Shown here piece by piece: positions 1-5,980 of a stretch of DNA of 40,298 bases. The stretch lies in assembly GCA_910575405.1 (NCBI GenBank), contig CAJTER010000038.1:1-40298 (forward strand). The letters run 5' to 3'. The DNA is from Clostridia bacterium (GTDB lineage Bacteria; Bacillota; Clostridia; Peptostreptococcales; Anaerovoracaceae). The notes beneath the pieces are model-generated. The model ran no database searches, was not told the origin of the DNA, and saw only the letters and a program-made list of their open reading frames with translations. Position numbers and translations under genes: made by a program. Numbering within the stretch: position 1 is the first letter of the stretch; the number at the start of each line of letters is the position of its first letter.

Positions 1-417
1 AAATACCAGGCTAAATTGTAAAAAAATCTCATTCTTTCTGTTTCATCCTTCATCAGGTTGAAGCTTTATCTTCAGAAGCCCATGTTGTCCGCCCCTCAGA
101 CAGCTCTTCCAACCAAGTAACTATATAAAATTCCATCAAAATGCCCCTTTTGTAGTACAAAACTTTCTGCCTGCAAGCATCGCAGTTAAGCGATTTATGG
201 TAAAATCTGTATATATCGTAAGTAAGCGATGATCCTAGCCCACAACTTTTCTCCTACAACCCGCCCCAAAAGCAAAATGTAGACAACAACTCCCCAAACA
301 GCCCCTTCAGAGCGGCACATCCGGCAGCCAGATTTCTAAAAATGCCCAAAACAGCATCATACAAGAACCTGCTGGCAGTCCATTACTCAAAAAATATACA
401 ATTAATGGAAAAAACGC
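1..417. other. Non-coding stretch, nothing recognised
   Basis: I find no credible gene here. Open frames on either strand are short, lack a ribosome site and resemble no known family. A short imperfect direct repeat (TTAAGCGAT near 187 and GTAAGCGAT near 225) is the only pattern noticed, and I assign it no function. The 3' part is the upstream flank of the toxin promoter. Confidence 0.5.
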
Positions 418-446
418 TTGAAAAAGGAATAAAATAGTAGTATAAT
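418..446 (+). promoter_or_regulatory. Sigma-A promoter of the type I toxin mRNA
   Basis: TTGAAA at 418-423 and TATAAT at 441-446 are separated by exactly 17 bp, close to the vegetative consensus. The predicted start near 453 gives a 5' leader of about 100 nt before the toxin start codon. Long leaders are usual for type I toxins, whose translation is often controlled by mRNA folding. Confidence 0.8.
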
Positions 447-556
447 ACAAAAAGAGATAATTACATAGGGAGCGAAAGCGGTTATTGCCTTGCCAAAAGA
501 AGGGAAGGCTGCTCTGTTTACAGGATTGTTTAATAGTTCTGGAAGGGGGCGATATT

Positions 557-640
557 ATGTCTGATTTCGAGATGCTATCGATCATGCTGTTGTTTGACAG
601 TGTCATTATGGCTATTCTACTCGAGTGCATAAAAAAATAA
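557..640 (+). CDS. Putative holin-like type I toxin, 27 residues
   Basis: This tiny ORF encodes a peptide starting MSDFEMLSIMLLF, with one hydrophobic helix and a C-terminal CIKK. The pattern M-x-x-F/Y-E-x-L-x-x-M-L-x-F followed by a transmembrane segment and terminal lysines matches the small holin-like toxin family (Hol_Tox type) of Firmicutes. Such peptides insert in the cell's own membrane. A strong ribosome site, GGAAGGGGG, lies about 7 nt upstream. A consensus promoter precedes it, a terminator hairpin overlaps its stop codon, and a convergent antisense promoter lies downstream. The peptide is too short for routine gene callers. Family assignment rests on motif similarity and locus layout; toxicity is inferred. 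Confidence 0.72.
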   Translation: MSDFEMLSIMLLFDSVIMAILLECIKK

Positions 641-708
641 CCGCCCAACGTGTTAAGGTACGGTTATTTTCTGTGCCAAGGCTGGCCGTTTTCAACGGTT
701 CTCTCTTT
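630..708 (-). ncRNA. Predicted antisense antitoxin RNA
   Basis: The minus-strand promoter at 715-743 should start a transcript near 708. It runs leftward into the same hairpin that ends the toxin mRNA, giving an RNA of about 80 nt complementary to the toxin mRNA 3' end. Near its 5' end it carries a small hairpin (arms 686-690 and 694-698, CCGTT/AACGG on the plus strand). Convergent overlapping RNAs with a shared terminator are the known design of par/Fst-like and txpA/bsr-like type I systems. The boundaries are predicted, not mapped. Confidence 0.65.
636..668. terminator. Bidirectional terminator shared by toxin and antitoxin RNAs
   Basis: AATAACCG at 636-643 pairs perfectly with CGGTTATT at 661-668. 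A T-run follows on the plus strand, and the A-run at 631-637 gives a T-run on the minus strand. The hairpin can therefore stop both converging transcripts. It overlaps the toxin stop codon. Confidence 0.75.
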
Positions 709-714
709 GTCTCC

Positions 715-743
715 ATTATACAGTCAGCCAATCCATATTTCAA
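715..743 (-). promoter_or_regulatory. Antisense promoter facing the toxin gene
   Basis: Read on the minus strand, TTGAAA (743-738) and TATAAT (720-715) are separated by 17 bp, the same spacing and nearly the same hexamers as the toxin promoter. It points back into the toxin mRNA 3' end and is the expected source of the antitoxin RNA. Confidence 0.75.
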
Positions 744-762
744 GCATTATTTCATATGCATT

Positions 763-777
763 TACGGAATTTCCGTA
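763..777. repeat. 15-bp perfect palindrome, candidate operator
   Basis: TACGGAA-T-TTCCGTA is a perfect inverted repeat. It lies about 20 bp upstream of the antisense -35 element and about 120 bp upstream of the thioredoxin-reductase-like gene, so it could be an operator for either. No cognate regulator can be named. Confidence 0.35.
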
Positions 778-894
778 GCTGGCTCAGTGCGCCAAAACCC
801 TGCCCAAAAAGCATATCGCAGGACACACAGGGGAAATATAAAACCAACCTACTGTAGTGACCAGAACGTACAAGAAGAGAGAAAGGATAGTCAT

Positions 895-1842
895 ATGAAA
901 ACAAAAGAAAACAACCACATATACGATACCATCATCATTGGAGCAGGCCCTGCCGGAATTTCAGCTGGAATTTACGCCATACGGGCAGGCCTGGATACTT
1001 TGATTTTGGACAAGGCCGCCTGGGGCGGCCAGACGGTTTTATCAGCGGAAATTGAAAATTATCCGGCAGTAGCTACTGTCTCAGGCCCGGATTTTGCACA
1101 GAAAATGTACGAACAGCTTACTGGCCTCGGAGGCAGTATCACAATGGAAGAAGTGAGAGGGCTGGATCCCGAACAGAAAACCGTTACAACAGGCTCAGGC
1201 ACATACCAGGCCAGGACTATAATCATTGCCGCCGGACTGAAGCGCAGGCTGCTGGGCTGTCCGGGAGAAAAGGAGCTTACAGGAAGAGGCGTATCATATT
1301 GTGCCATCTGTGACGGCCGCTTTTTTACCGGCAAAGACGTTGTAGTAGCAGGGGGCGGAAATGCGGCTATGGAGGATGCCCTTTATATGGCTTCCTATTG
1401 CAGCAGCGTCACGATTCTCTGCCGGGGAACACAGTTGAAGGGAGAGGAAGCCTTAAAGAGCAGCCTCAAAAAGAAAGAAAACATCAAGGTTCTGCTCGGC
1501 GTCAATATAAAGGAAATTAGAGGCCAGCAGGCAGTTGAGGAGGTGAGTCTCGATAGCGGAGAAACCTTGAAAACCAGCGCTGTTTTTGTCGCAATTGGAT
1601 TTGAAGCAGACAGCAGTTTTCTGGGCAAAATAGCAGAGGAGAATCAGGCAGAGGGGGCTAAAATGCGGATAGCGCTTACGCCAGAAGGCTATGTGGCAGC
1701 TGGAGAGGATTGCAGGACGAATATCCCAGGTGTGTTCATTGCAGGAGATCTTCGAACTAAGGCTGTCAGGCAGATAGTCACAGCAGCAGCGGACGGAGCA
1801 GTTGCAGCCCTTTCCGCAGCAGATGATATTATGAGGATGTAA
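895..1842 (+). CDS. Thioredoxin-reductase-like flavoprotein (TrxB family)
   Basis: The 315-residue protein has the usual length and order of low-Mr thioredoxin reductases. It has an N-terminal FAD motif (IIGAGPAGISAGIYAIRAG), the redox pair Cys136-Ala-Ile-Cys139 followed by DG, a second nucleotide-binding motif (AGGGNAAMEDALY), and a C-terminal FAD contact (PGVFIAGDLR). It is expected to reduce thioredoxin or a similar disulfide protein in the cytoplasm. The start at 895 follows AAAGGA at 8 nt; the upstream in-frame extension overlaps the toxin/antitoxin region and is not credible. The HRRxxxR motif that binds the NADPH 2'-phosphate is absent: the equivalent segment reads LCRGTQLKGEEAL. The electron donor may therefore differ (NADH, ferredoxin or flavin). 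No thioredoxin gene lies next to it. Confidence 0.85.
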   Translation: MKTKENNHIYDTIIIGAGPAGISAGIYAIRAGLDTLILDKAAWGGQTVLSAEIENYPAVATVSGPDFAQKMYEQLTGLGGSITMEEVRGLDPEQKTVTTGSGTYQARTIIIAAGLKRRLLGCPGEKELTGRGVSYCAICDGRFFTGKDVVVAGGGNAAMEDALYMASYCSSVTILCRGTQLKGEEALKSSLKKKENIKVLLGVNIKEIRGQQAVEEVSLDSGETLKTSAVFVAIGFEADSSFLGKIAEENQAEGAKMRIALTPEGYVAAGEDCRTNIPGVFIAGDLRTKAVRQIVTAAADGAVAALSAADDIMRM

Positions 1843-1879
1843 CTAGTATCAAAAAATCTGCAAAAAATCAAAATTTTAG

Positions 1880-1908
1880 TTGAAATCAATTTCATAACAT
1901 GTCATAAT
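1880..1908 (+). promoter_or_regulatory. Promoter of the LacI-family regulator gene
   Basis: TTGAAA at 1880-1885 and CATAAT at 1903-1908 are separated by 17 bp. A perfect 14-bp palindrome overlaps the -35 element, suggesting autoregulation. Confidence 0.55.
1881..1894. promoter_or_regulatory. Candidate LacI-type operator 1
   Basis: TGAAAT-CA-ATTTCA is a perfect palindrome of the LacI-family type (TG at the left end, CA at the right, two central bases). It shares the pattern TGNAAYNNRTTNCA with the palindrome at 4319-4332. It overlaps the promoter of the LacI-family gene at 2087. Confidence 0.5.
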
Positions 1909-2086
1909 TATTATAGAAATATTCTGAAAATATCGACTGATATGAAATAGATGACCGGTGTGCTGTCCGGTTTATATTCAGCATACTGGCCCCCATGGCG
2001 ATATAATTCAGCAGCGGGTTTTTCAAACGTTTTTCATAATAAAGATAATTGGAAAAGGAAGATTGGAAGAGGGCCGAAGTGGAACA

Positions 2087-3109
2087 ATGAATATCAGACA
2101 TATTGCGAAGGAGGCAGGTGTTTCTGTTGCGACTGTTTCAAGAGTTTTGAACCATCCGGAACATGTGGCGCCGAAAACGCGGGAAAAGATTGAAAAAATT
2201 ATTGAGGAGGCGGAATACACGCCCAACTGGTTTGCGCGAGGATTGAACTTTAACAAGACAGGAACGATTGGCCTCATGATTCCCCATATCCTGAATTCTG
2301 TGCACATGGAAATTGCAAAGGGTGTGGAGGATGTAGCTCATCGAAAAGAATATATTGCCCTTATGTGCAACGCGGAGCGAGACGCAGCAAAGGAACGGCG
2401 ATATCTGGAGCAGCTTATTAAACGGCGGGTGGATGGAATTGTTCTCATTTGTTCATCCCTGGGAGAAAAGGATTTTAAAATGCTGGAGGAGCAGAATATC
2501 CCGGTTGTGCTGATTGGAGATCATAAAGATGGACTTGGACTTCACGTTGTCAGCATCGACTGCAGGCAGGCGGCGGAAAAAGCGGTAAGCCATCTTTTGG
2601 AGGCAGGCCATGAGAGAATTGCGATGATTTATGGCTTTGAACCGGAGGTGGAAAACGGGCACAAGGTTGAGGGGTATAAAACGGCTCTGGAAAAAAGGAA
2701 CCTTCCTTTTCGGGAGGAGTATTTGAGAACAGTAGAAAATTCCATTGAGGGAGGCTATTTAGGAGCGAAGAAGTTGGCAGAGCTGGAAGAACCGCCTCAG
2801 GCTATTTTTGCCAGCAGCGATTATATTGCGTTTGGCGTCATGGATGCGCTGAAGGATAAGAATTTGAAAATACCTGAGGACATTGCGGTTATGGGCTTTG
2901 ATAATGTAAGAATGTCTAATTTGGTGGAACCAAAGCTGACGACCATTGAAGTACCGCTTCATAAATTGGGCGTCTATGGCGCGCGTCTTCTGTTTGATCT
3001 TATCGAAGGTGAGGAAGATGGAAAAGAGGCAAAAACCATCCTCCTTCAGCATAAAATTAAAATACGCAAATCCTGTGGACATAAAGAAAGAATTGGAGAA
3101 ATGTTCTGA
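2087..3109 (+). CDS. LacI/GalR-family transcriptional regulator
   Basis: The 340-residue protein begins with the family's helix-turn-helix and hinge region (MNIRHIAKEAGVSVATVSRV, then the NHPEHVAPKTREKI segment). A periplasmic-binding-protein-like effector domain follows, with TGTIGLMIPH, FASSDYIAFGVMDAL and VMGFDN motifs. The start at 2087 is chosen because the helix-turn-helix begins there; an upstream in-frame extension of 43 codons has no family similarity. The stop lies 41 bp before the PreA-like gene, so the two are probably cotranscribed. It likely represses its own promoter and the carbamoyl-amidohydrolase/preTA operon through the two related palindromes. The effector is unknown; the neighbours suggest a pyrimidine, ureide or purine breakdown product. 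Confidence 0.9.
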   Translation: MNIRHIAKEAGVSVATVSRVLNHPEHVAPKTREKIEKIIEEAEYTPNWFARGLNFNKTGTIGLMIPHILNSVHMEIAKGVEDVAHRKEYIALMCNAERDAAKERRYLEQLIKRRVDGIVLICSSLGEKDFKMLEEQNIPVVLIGDHKDGLGLHVVSIDCRQAAEKAVSHLLEAGHERIAMIYGFEPEVENGHKVEGYKTALEKRNLPFREEYLRTVENSIEGGYLGAKKLAELEEPPQAIFASSDYIAFGVMDALKDKNLKIPEDIAVMGFDNVRMSNLVEPKLTTIEVPLHKLGVYGARLLFDLIEGEEDGKEAKTILLQHKIKIRKSCGHKERIGEMF

Positions 3110-3150
3110 TAAAAGGGGCATTGGGAAAAACGAAGAGGGGTAGTGGGAGC

Positions 3151-4269
3151 ATGATGCAAATACTGAAAACAGAATTCTTGGGATTAAAACTAAAAAATCC
3201 GATTATGGCGGCTGCCGGCCCGTGGAGCGGAAATGGCGAAAGCATTCGGGAGCTTTTGAAAGCTGGGGCCGGGGCAGTTGTAACGGAAAGCGTTGTAAGC
3301 GATATTCTTTTTGATGTGCGCCCCAGGATTGCTTATGATGGTCTGGGCGCTCAGAATATACGGCTGTACAGCGGCATTCAGATTGAAGGCTGGGAAAGAG
3401 AACTTGCAATTGCAAAAAGCGAAGAAGGAGTTGTAATTGCAAGCGTTACGGCCCATACACCTTCTGAGACGGCTTATCTTGCGGCAAAAATGGAAAAGTT
3501 CGGAGCAGATGCCATTGAGGTCAATCTCTCAAATCCCATGTGGGAATCTCTGGAGGTTGTGGCCGCTGATGCGGAGACGGTATTTAAAGTGACTCAGGAG
3601 GTCGTTTCTAATGTAAAGGTACCGGTGATGGTAAAGCTATCTCAGAATACGACCAATATTTCCGCAATAGCCAGGGCCGTCAAACAGGCAGGCGGCCATG
3701 GTGTAAGCGCTATCAATACGATTCGCAGCATTCTGAAGGTGGATATTGACGAAGCAAAGCCAGTGCTTTCTACATATGGAGGTTACTCCGGTGTTCCCAT
3801 TCGCCCTCTGGGGCTGGCCTCTGTTGCAGCCATTGCCCAGACTGTAGATATTCCCATCTGTGGTATTGGGGGCATAGCGGATTACAGGAACGCGCTGGAG
3901 TACATTATGCTGGGAGCATCGGCAGTACAGGTAGGAACAGCCGTGATGCTGGAAGGCCCCGAGGTGCTGACTCGTATGACAGCGGGGCTGGAAAAGTGGG
4001 CACAGGAAAAGAACCTAAAAAGCATCCGGCAAATTCAGGGAAAGGCCCTGAAAAATTTGAAATCCTTTGATGAAATCAAGATTGAGCCTGCCACCAGTAC
4101 AGCCAGCGGCGCGCCCTGCACAGCGGACTGCGGCAAATGCATCAAATGCTGCAGCTACCATGCGATTTCCAAAAGGGAAGATCAGATTTTTGTAGATAAG
4201 GAGTTCTGCACTGGCTGCGGCCTTTGTACCTTCGTCTGTCCGGCAAAAAAATTAAAGCTGGATTGGTAA
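3151..4269 (+). CDS. PreA/dihydroorotate-dehydrogenase-like FMN and Fe-S protein, catalytic Cys replaced by Asn
   Basis: The 372-residue protein has a TIM-barrel FMN domain of the dihydroorotate/dihydropyrimidine dehydrogenase family (LGLKLKNPIMAAAGPW, VMVKLSQN, SAINTIRS, GIGGI, GASAVQVGTAVM). A C-terminal ferredoxin-like segment follows (CTADCGKCIKCC, then CTGCGLCTFVCP). In class 1 enzymes and PreA the barrel carries NLSCP, whose Cys is the catalytic base; here the segment is NLSNPM with Asn128, and class 2 enzymes have Ser. The reaction may therefore differ, or the protein may be a non-classical subunit. The start at 3151 is set by a purine-rich ribosome site and family alignment; Met at 3154 is an alternative. 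It follows the LacI-family gene and precedes the amidohydrolase operon, which contains an intact PreA. Confidence 0.82.
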   Translation: MMQILKTEFLGLKLKNPIMAAAGPWSGNGESIRELLKAGAGAVVTESVVSDILFDVRPRIAYDGLGAQNIRLYSGIQIEGWERELAIAKSEEGVVIASVTAHTPSETAYLAAKMEKFGADAIEVNLSNPMWESLEVVAADAETVFKVTQEVVSNVKVPVMVKLSQNTTNISAIARAVKQAGGHGVSAINTIRSILKVDIDEAKPVLSTYGGYSGVPIRPLGLASVAAIAQTVDIPICGIGGIADYRNALEYIMLGASAVQVGTAVMLEGPEVLTRMTAGLEKWAQEKNLKSIRQIQGKALKNLKSFDEIKIEPATSTASGAPCTADCGKCIKCCSYHAISKREDQIFVDKEFCTGCGLCTFVCPAKKLKLDW

Positions 4270-4278
4270 AAAAAACTC

Positions 4279-4306
4279 TTGCAATTTTCTGAAAACGTGG
4301 TATAGT
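4279..4306 (+). promoter_or_regulatory. Promoter of the amidohydrolase-preT-preA operon
   Basis: TTGCAA at 4279-4284 and TATAGT at 4301-4306 are separated by 16 bp. The predicted start near 4313 lies just before a LacI-type operator and gives a leader of nearly 190 nt. Confidence 0.65.
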
Positions 4307-4318
4307 GAAAGTAACAAA

Positions 4319-4332
4319 TGTAACTGGTTACA
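4319..4332. promoter_or_regulatory. Candidate LacI-type operator 2
   Basis: TGTAAC-TG-GTTACA is a perfect 14-bp palindrome just downstream of the promoter, where bound repressor would block transcription. It closely resembles a LacI-family operator with TG in place of the central CG. It matches operator 1 in the pattern TGNAAYNNRTTNCA. Confidence 0.6.
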
Positions 4333-4380
4333 ATACGGAATAATCAAAAAACAAAAACGATTCAAAAAACGCTGGACAAC

Positions 4381-4461
4381 CGGCTGCACGATAATCAGAC
4401 CGCATGCAGGTTCCTATCGCACTTGCACGTACCCGGTACGTCAGGAAGCACATCCTGTATG
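4381..4461 (+). ncRNA. Structured 5' leader RNA, riboswitch candidate of unknown class
   Basis: The leader can fold into two adjacent helices. P1 pairs CGGCTG (4381-4386) with CAG-A-CCG (4396-4402, one bulged A). Directly next to it P2 pairs CATGCAGG (4403-4410) with CCTGTATG (4454-4461), eight pairs with one G-U. P2 continues, after a 6-nt 3'-side bulge (4448-4453), into TTCCT/AGGAA (4411-4415 with 4443-4447). Inside are an 11-nt single-stranded stretch (4416-4426) and a perfect hairpin, ACGTAC/GTACGT with loop CCG (4427-4441). The element sits between promoter and ribosome site (4491-4496) of a catabolic operon. No poly-T terminator follows, so any control would more likely act on translation. 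I cannot match it to a known riboswitch class. Confidence 0.5.
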
Positions 4462-4505
4462 GTAACTAATATTTTTATTTCATATTATTAAGGAGGACGA
4501 AGATT

Positions 4506-5783
4506 ATGTATACTTGTAGTTTGGACAGAATGACTGACAAAATTAAAACCTTCAGTAAGTTTGGTGATGCAGGCCATGGCGGAATCACGAGATACTCCTT
4601 GTCTCCTGAAGCCAAAATGGCCAGAGAAGAGTTTATTAAAAGAATGAAAGCCATTGGCGCTGAAATCGAAATTGATGATGTAGCCAATATTTACGCAACA
4701 ATTCCAGGTTCTGATCCGGATGCAAAGAGAATTGTAACTGGTTCCCACTGTGACTCCGTTAAAAATGGCGGCAATTATGACGGTATTCTGGGTGTAATGA
4801 GCGCTATGGAGGTTTTGGAAACAGTTGTAGAACAGAACATTCCTCACAAACACCCTCTGACCGCTATGATCTGGACAAATGAAGAAGGATCTCTTTATCC
4901 ACCAGCAATGATGGTATCCGGTATCGTATGCAACGACTATCTGCCGCCGGAAATCGCAAAGAATTTTAAATATGAGAATATGATGGCGTCAAAGGCTATG
5001 GAGGCGCATGAAGGCAGTGCTGATACCTTTGGCGAGGCTCTGGATGCTTCCGGCTACAAAGGCGACAAGAAATACAGATTAAACCCGGAACAATATCTGT
5101 GCAACTTTGAGGCACATATTGAGCAGGGCCCGATCCTTGAAGATAACGGAAATGATATTGGCGTTGTAGACTGTGTACTGGGAATGTTCAACTATTCCCT
5201 CAAATTTACCGGATTTGCCGCTCATGCAGGAACCTTCCCAATGGATAAGAGACATGATGCCCTATATGCGGCTTCTCAGGCTCTCTGTTACCTGCACGAT
5301 GAGGTCGACAAGCTGGGAAGACCGGAGCTGGTTTACACTACAGGTGAAATCTACTGCCATCCATGTGTACATACCGTAATTCCGGATGAAGTAGAATTCT
5401 CTCTGGATGTAAGACATGAGGACCCGGAAGTACGCGCCAAGGTGATGGAAATTGTAAAGGATATTGCCTCTAAAAAGTGGGCAGGATGCGACTGCGAAAT
5501 TCGGGAAAACTGGAAGAGAGATACCGTATACTGGAATGAAAAGCTGGTAGGTTATGTGAAGGAAGCTGCTGATGAAGCTGGAATTTCCAATCAGATGATT
5601 CATTCCGGAGCAGGGCACGACGCTCAGTTTGTGGCATATATGCTGCCGACAACTATGATTTTCGTTCAGACAAAAGACGGATTATCCCATTGTGAACCGG
5701 AATATGCGAAGCCTGAACATTGCACCAGCGGCGCTACCGTACTGCTGAATGCGATTCTCAAGGCAGACGCTGCCTTTGAGTAA
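4506..5783 (+). CDS. M20-family carbamoyl-amidohydrolase (beta-ureidopropionase / allantoate amidohydrolase / carbamoylase type)
   Basis: The 425-residue protein belongs to the dinuclear-metal hydantoinase/carbamoylase group of the M20 family. These enzymes hydrolyse N-carbamoyl groups to an amine, CO2 and ammonia in the cytoplasm. The expected metal and catalytic residues are present: His81 in GSHCDSV, Asp92 in NYDG, Glu126/Glu127 in NEEGS, His204 in EAHIEQGP and His395 in LSHCEPE. The start at 4506 has AGGAGG 9 nt upstream. The next genes, preT and preA, reduce or oxidise pyrimidines, so N-carbamoyl-beta-alanine is the most likely substrate. Allantoate or N-carbamoyl-L-amino acids cannot be excluded. 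Expression is probably controlled by the LacI-type operator and the structured leader upstream. Confidence 0.85.
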   Translation: MYTCSLDRMTDKIKTFSKFGDAGHGGITRYSLSPEAKMAREEFIKRMKAIGAEIEIDDVANIYATIPGSDPDAKRIVTGSHCDSVKNGGNYDGILGVMSAMEVLETVVEQNIPHKHPLTAMIWTNEEGSLYPPAMMVSGIVCNDYLPPEIAKNFKYENMMASKAMEAHEGSADTFGEALDASGYKGDKKYRLNPEQYLCNFEAHIEQGPILEDNGNDIGVVDCVLGMFNYSLKFTGFAAHAGTFPMDKRHDALYAASQALCYLHDEVDKLGRPELVYTTGEIYCHPCVHTVIPDEVEFSLDVRHEDPEVRAKVMEIVKDIASKKWAGCDCEIRENWKRDTVYWNEKLVGYVKEAADEAGISNQMIHSGAGHDAQFVAYMLPTTMIFVQTKDGLSHCEPEYAKPEHCTSGATVLLNAILKADAAFE

Positions 5784-5843
5784 AGCAAAGCTTTGGCGGA
5801 GAATTCCGAAAAAATTTGAACGTATAACTTAATTGATTGGTTT

Positions 5844-5913
5844 GGCTGCATTTTCACCGAGTTATTACTGAAGTTATTGAAGTTTCCGTAAAACCCCCCC
5901 TGAGGATGCAGCC
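5844..5913 (+). repeat. Long-range inverted repeat between amidohydrolase and preT
   Basis: GGCTGCAT at 5844-5851 pairs with ATGCAGCC at 5906-5913, and ATTTTT follows. The enclosed stretch of about 54 nt is long and only weakly structured, so this is not a standard terminator. It could be a weak terminator, attenuator or RNA-processing element that lowers preTA expression relative to the amidohydrolase. The 197-bp gap from the amidohydrolase to preT shows no clear promoter. Confidence 0.3.
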
Positions 5914-5980
5914 ATTTTTCCCTAAATAGCGGAGTGATTTGAGAAAAACAACGAAGCAACGCGGTAAGGAGGAATGTAAA

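Noticed and set aside
307-648. 113-residue minus-strand frame opposite the toxin
   Set aside because: No ribosome site and no family resemblance. It is opposite a well-supported promoter, ribosome site and toxin ORF.
625-894. N-terminal extension of the thioredoxin-reductase-like frame
   Set aside because: The frame opens through the toxin terminator and antisense promoter. The family's FAD motif starts just after 895, where a proper ribosome site exists.
2025-2032. AAACGTTT palindrome upstream of the LacI-family gene
   Set aside because: An 8-bp palindrome without the outer TG/CA bases shared by the two stronger operator candidates; likely chance.
1958-2086. 43-codon upstream extension of the LacI-family gene
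   Set aside because: The helix-turn-helix begins at 2087 as in all family members; the extension looks like translated intergenic DNA.
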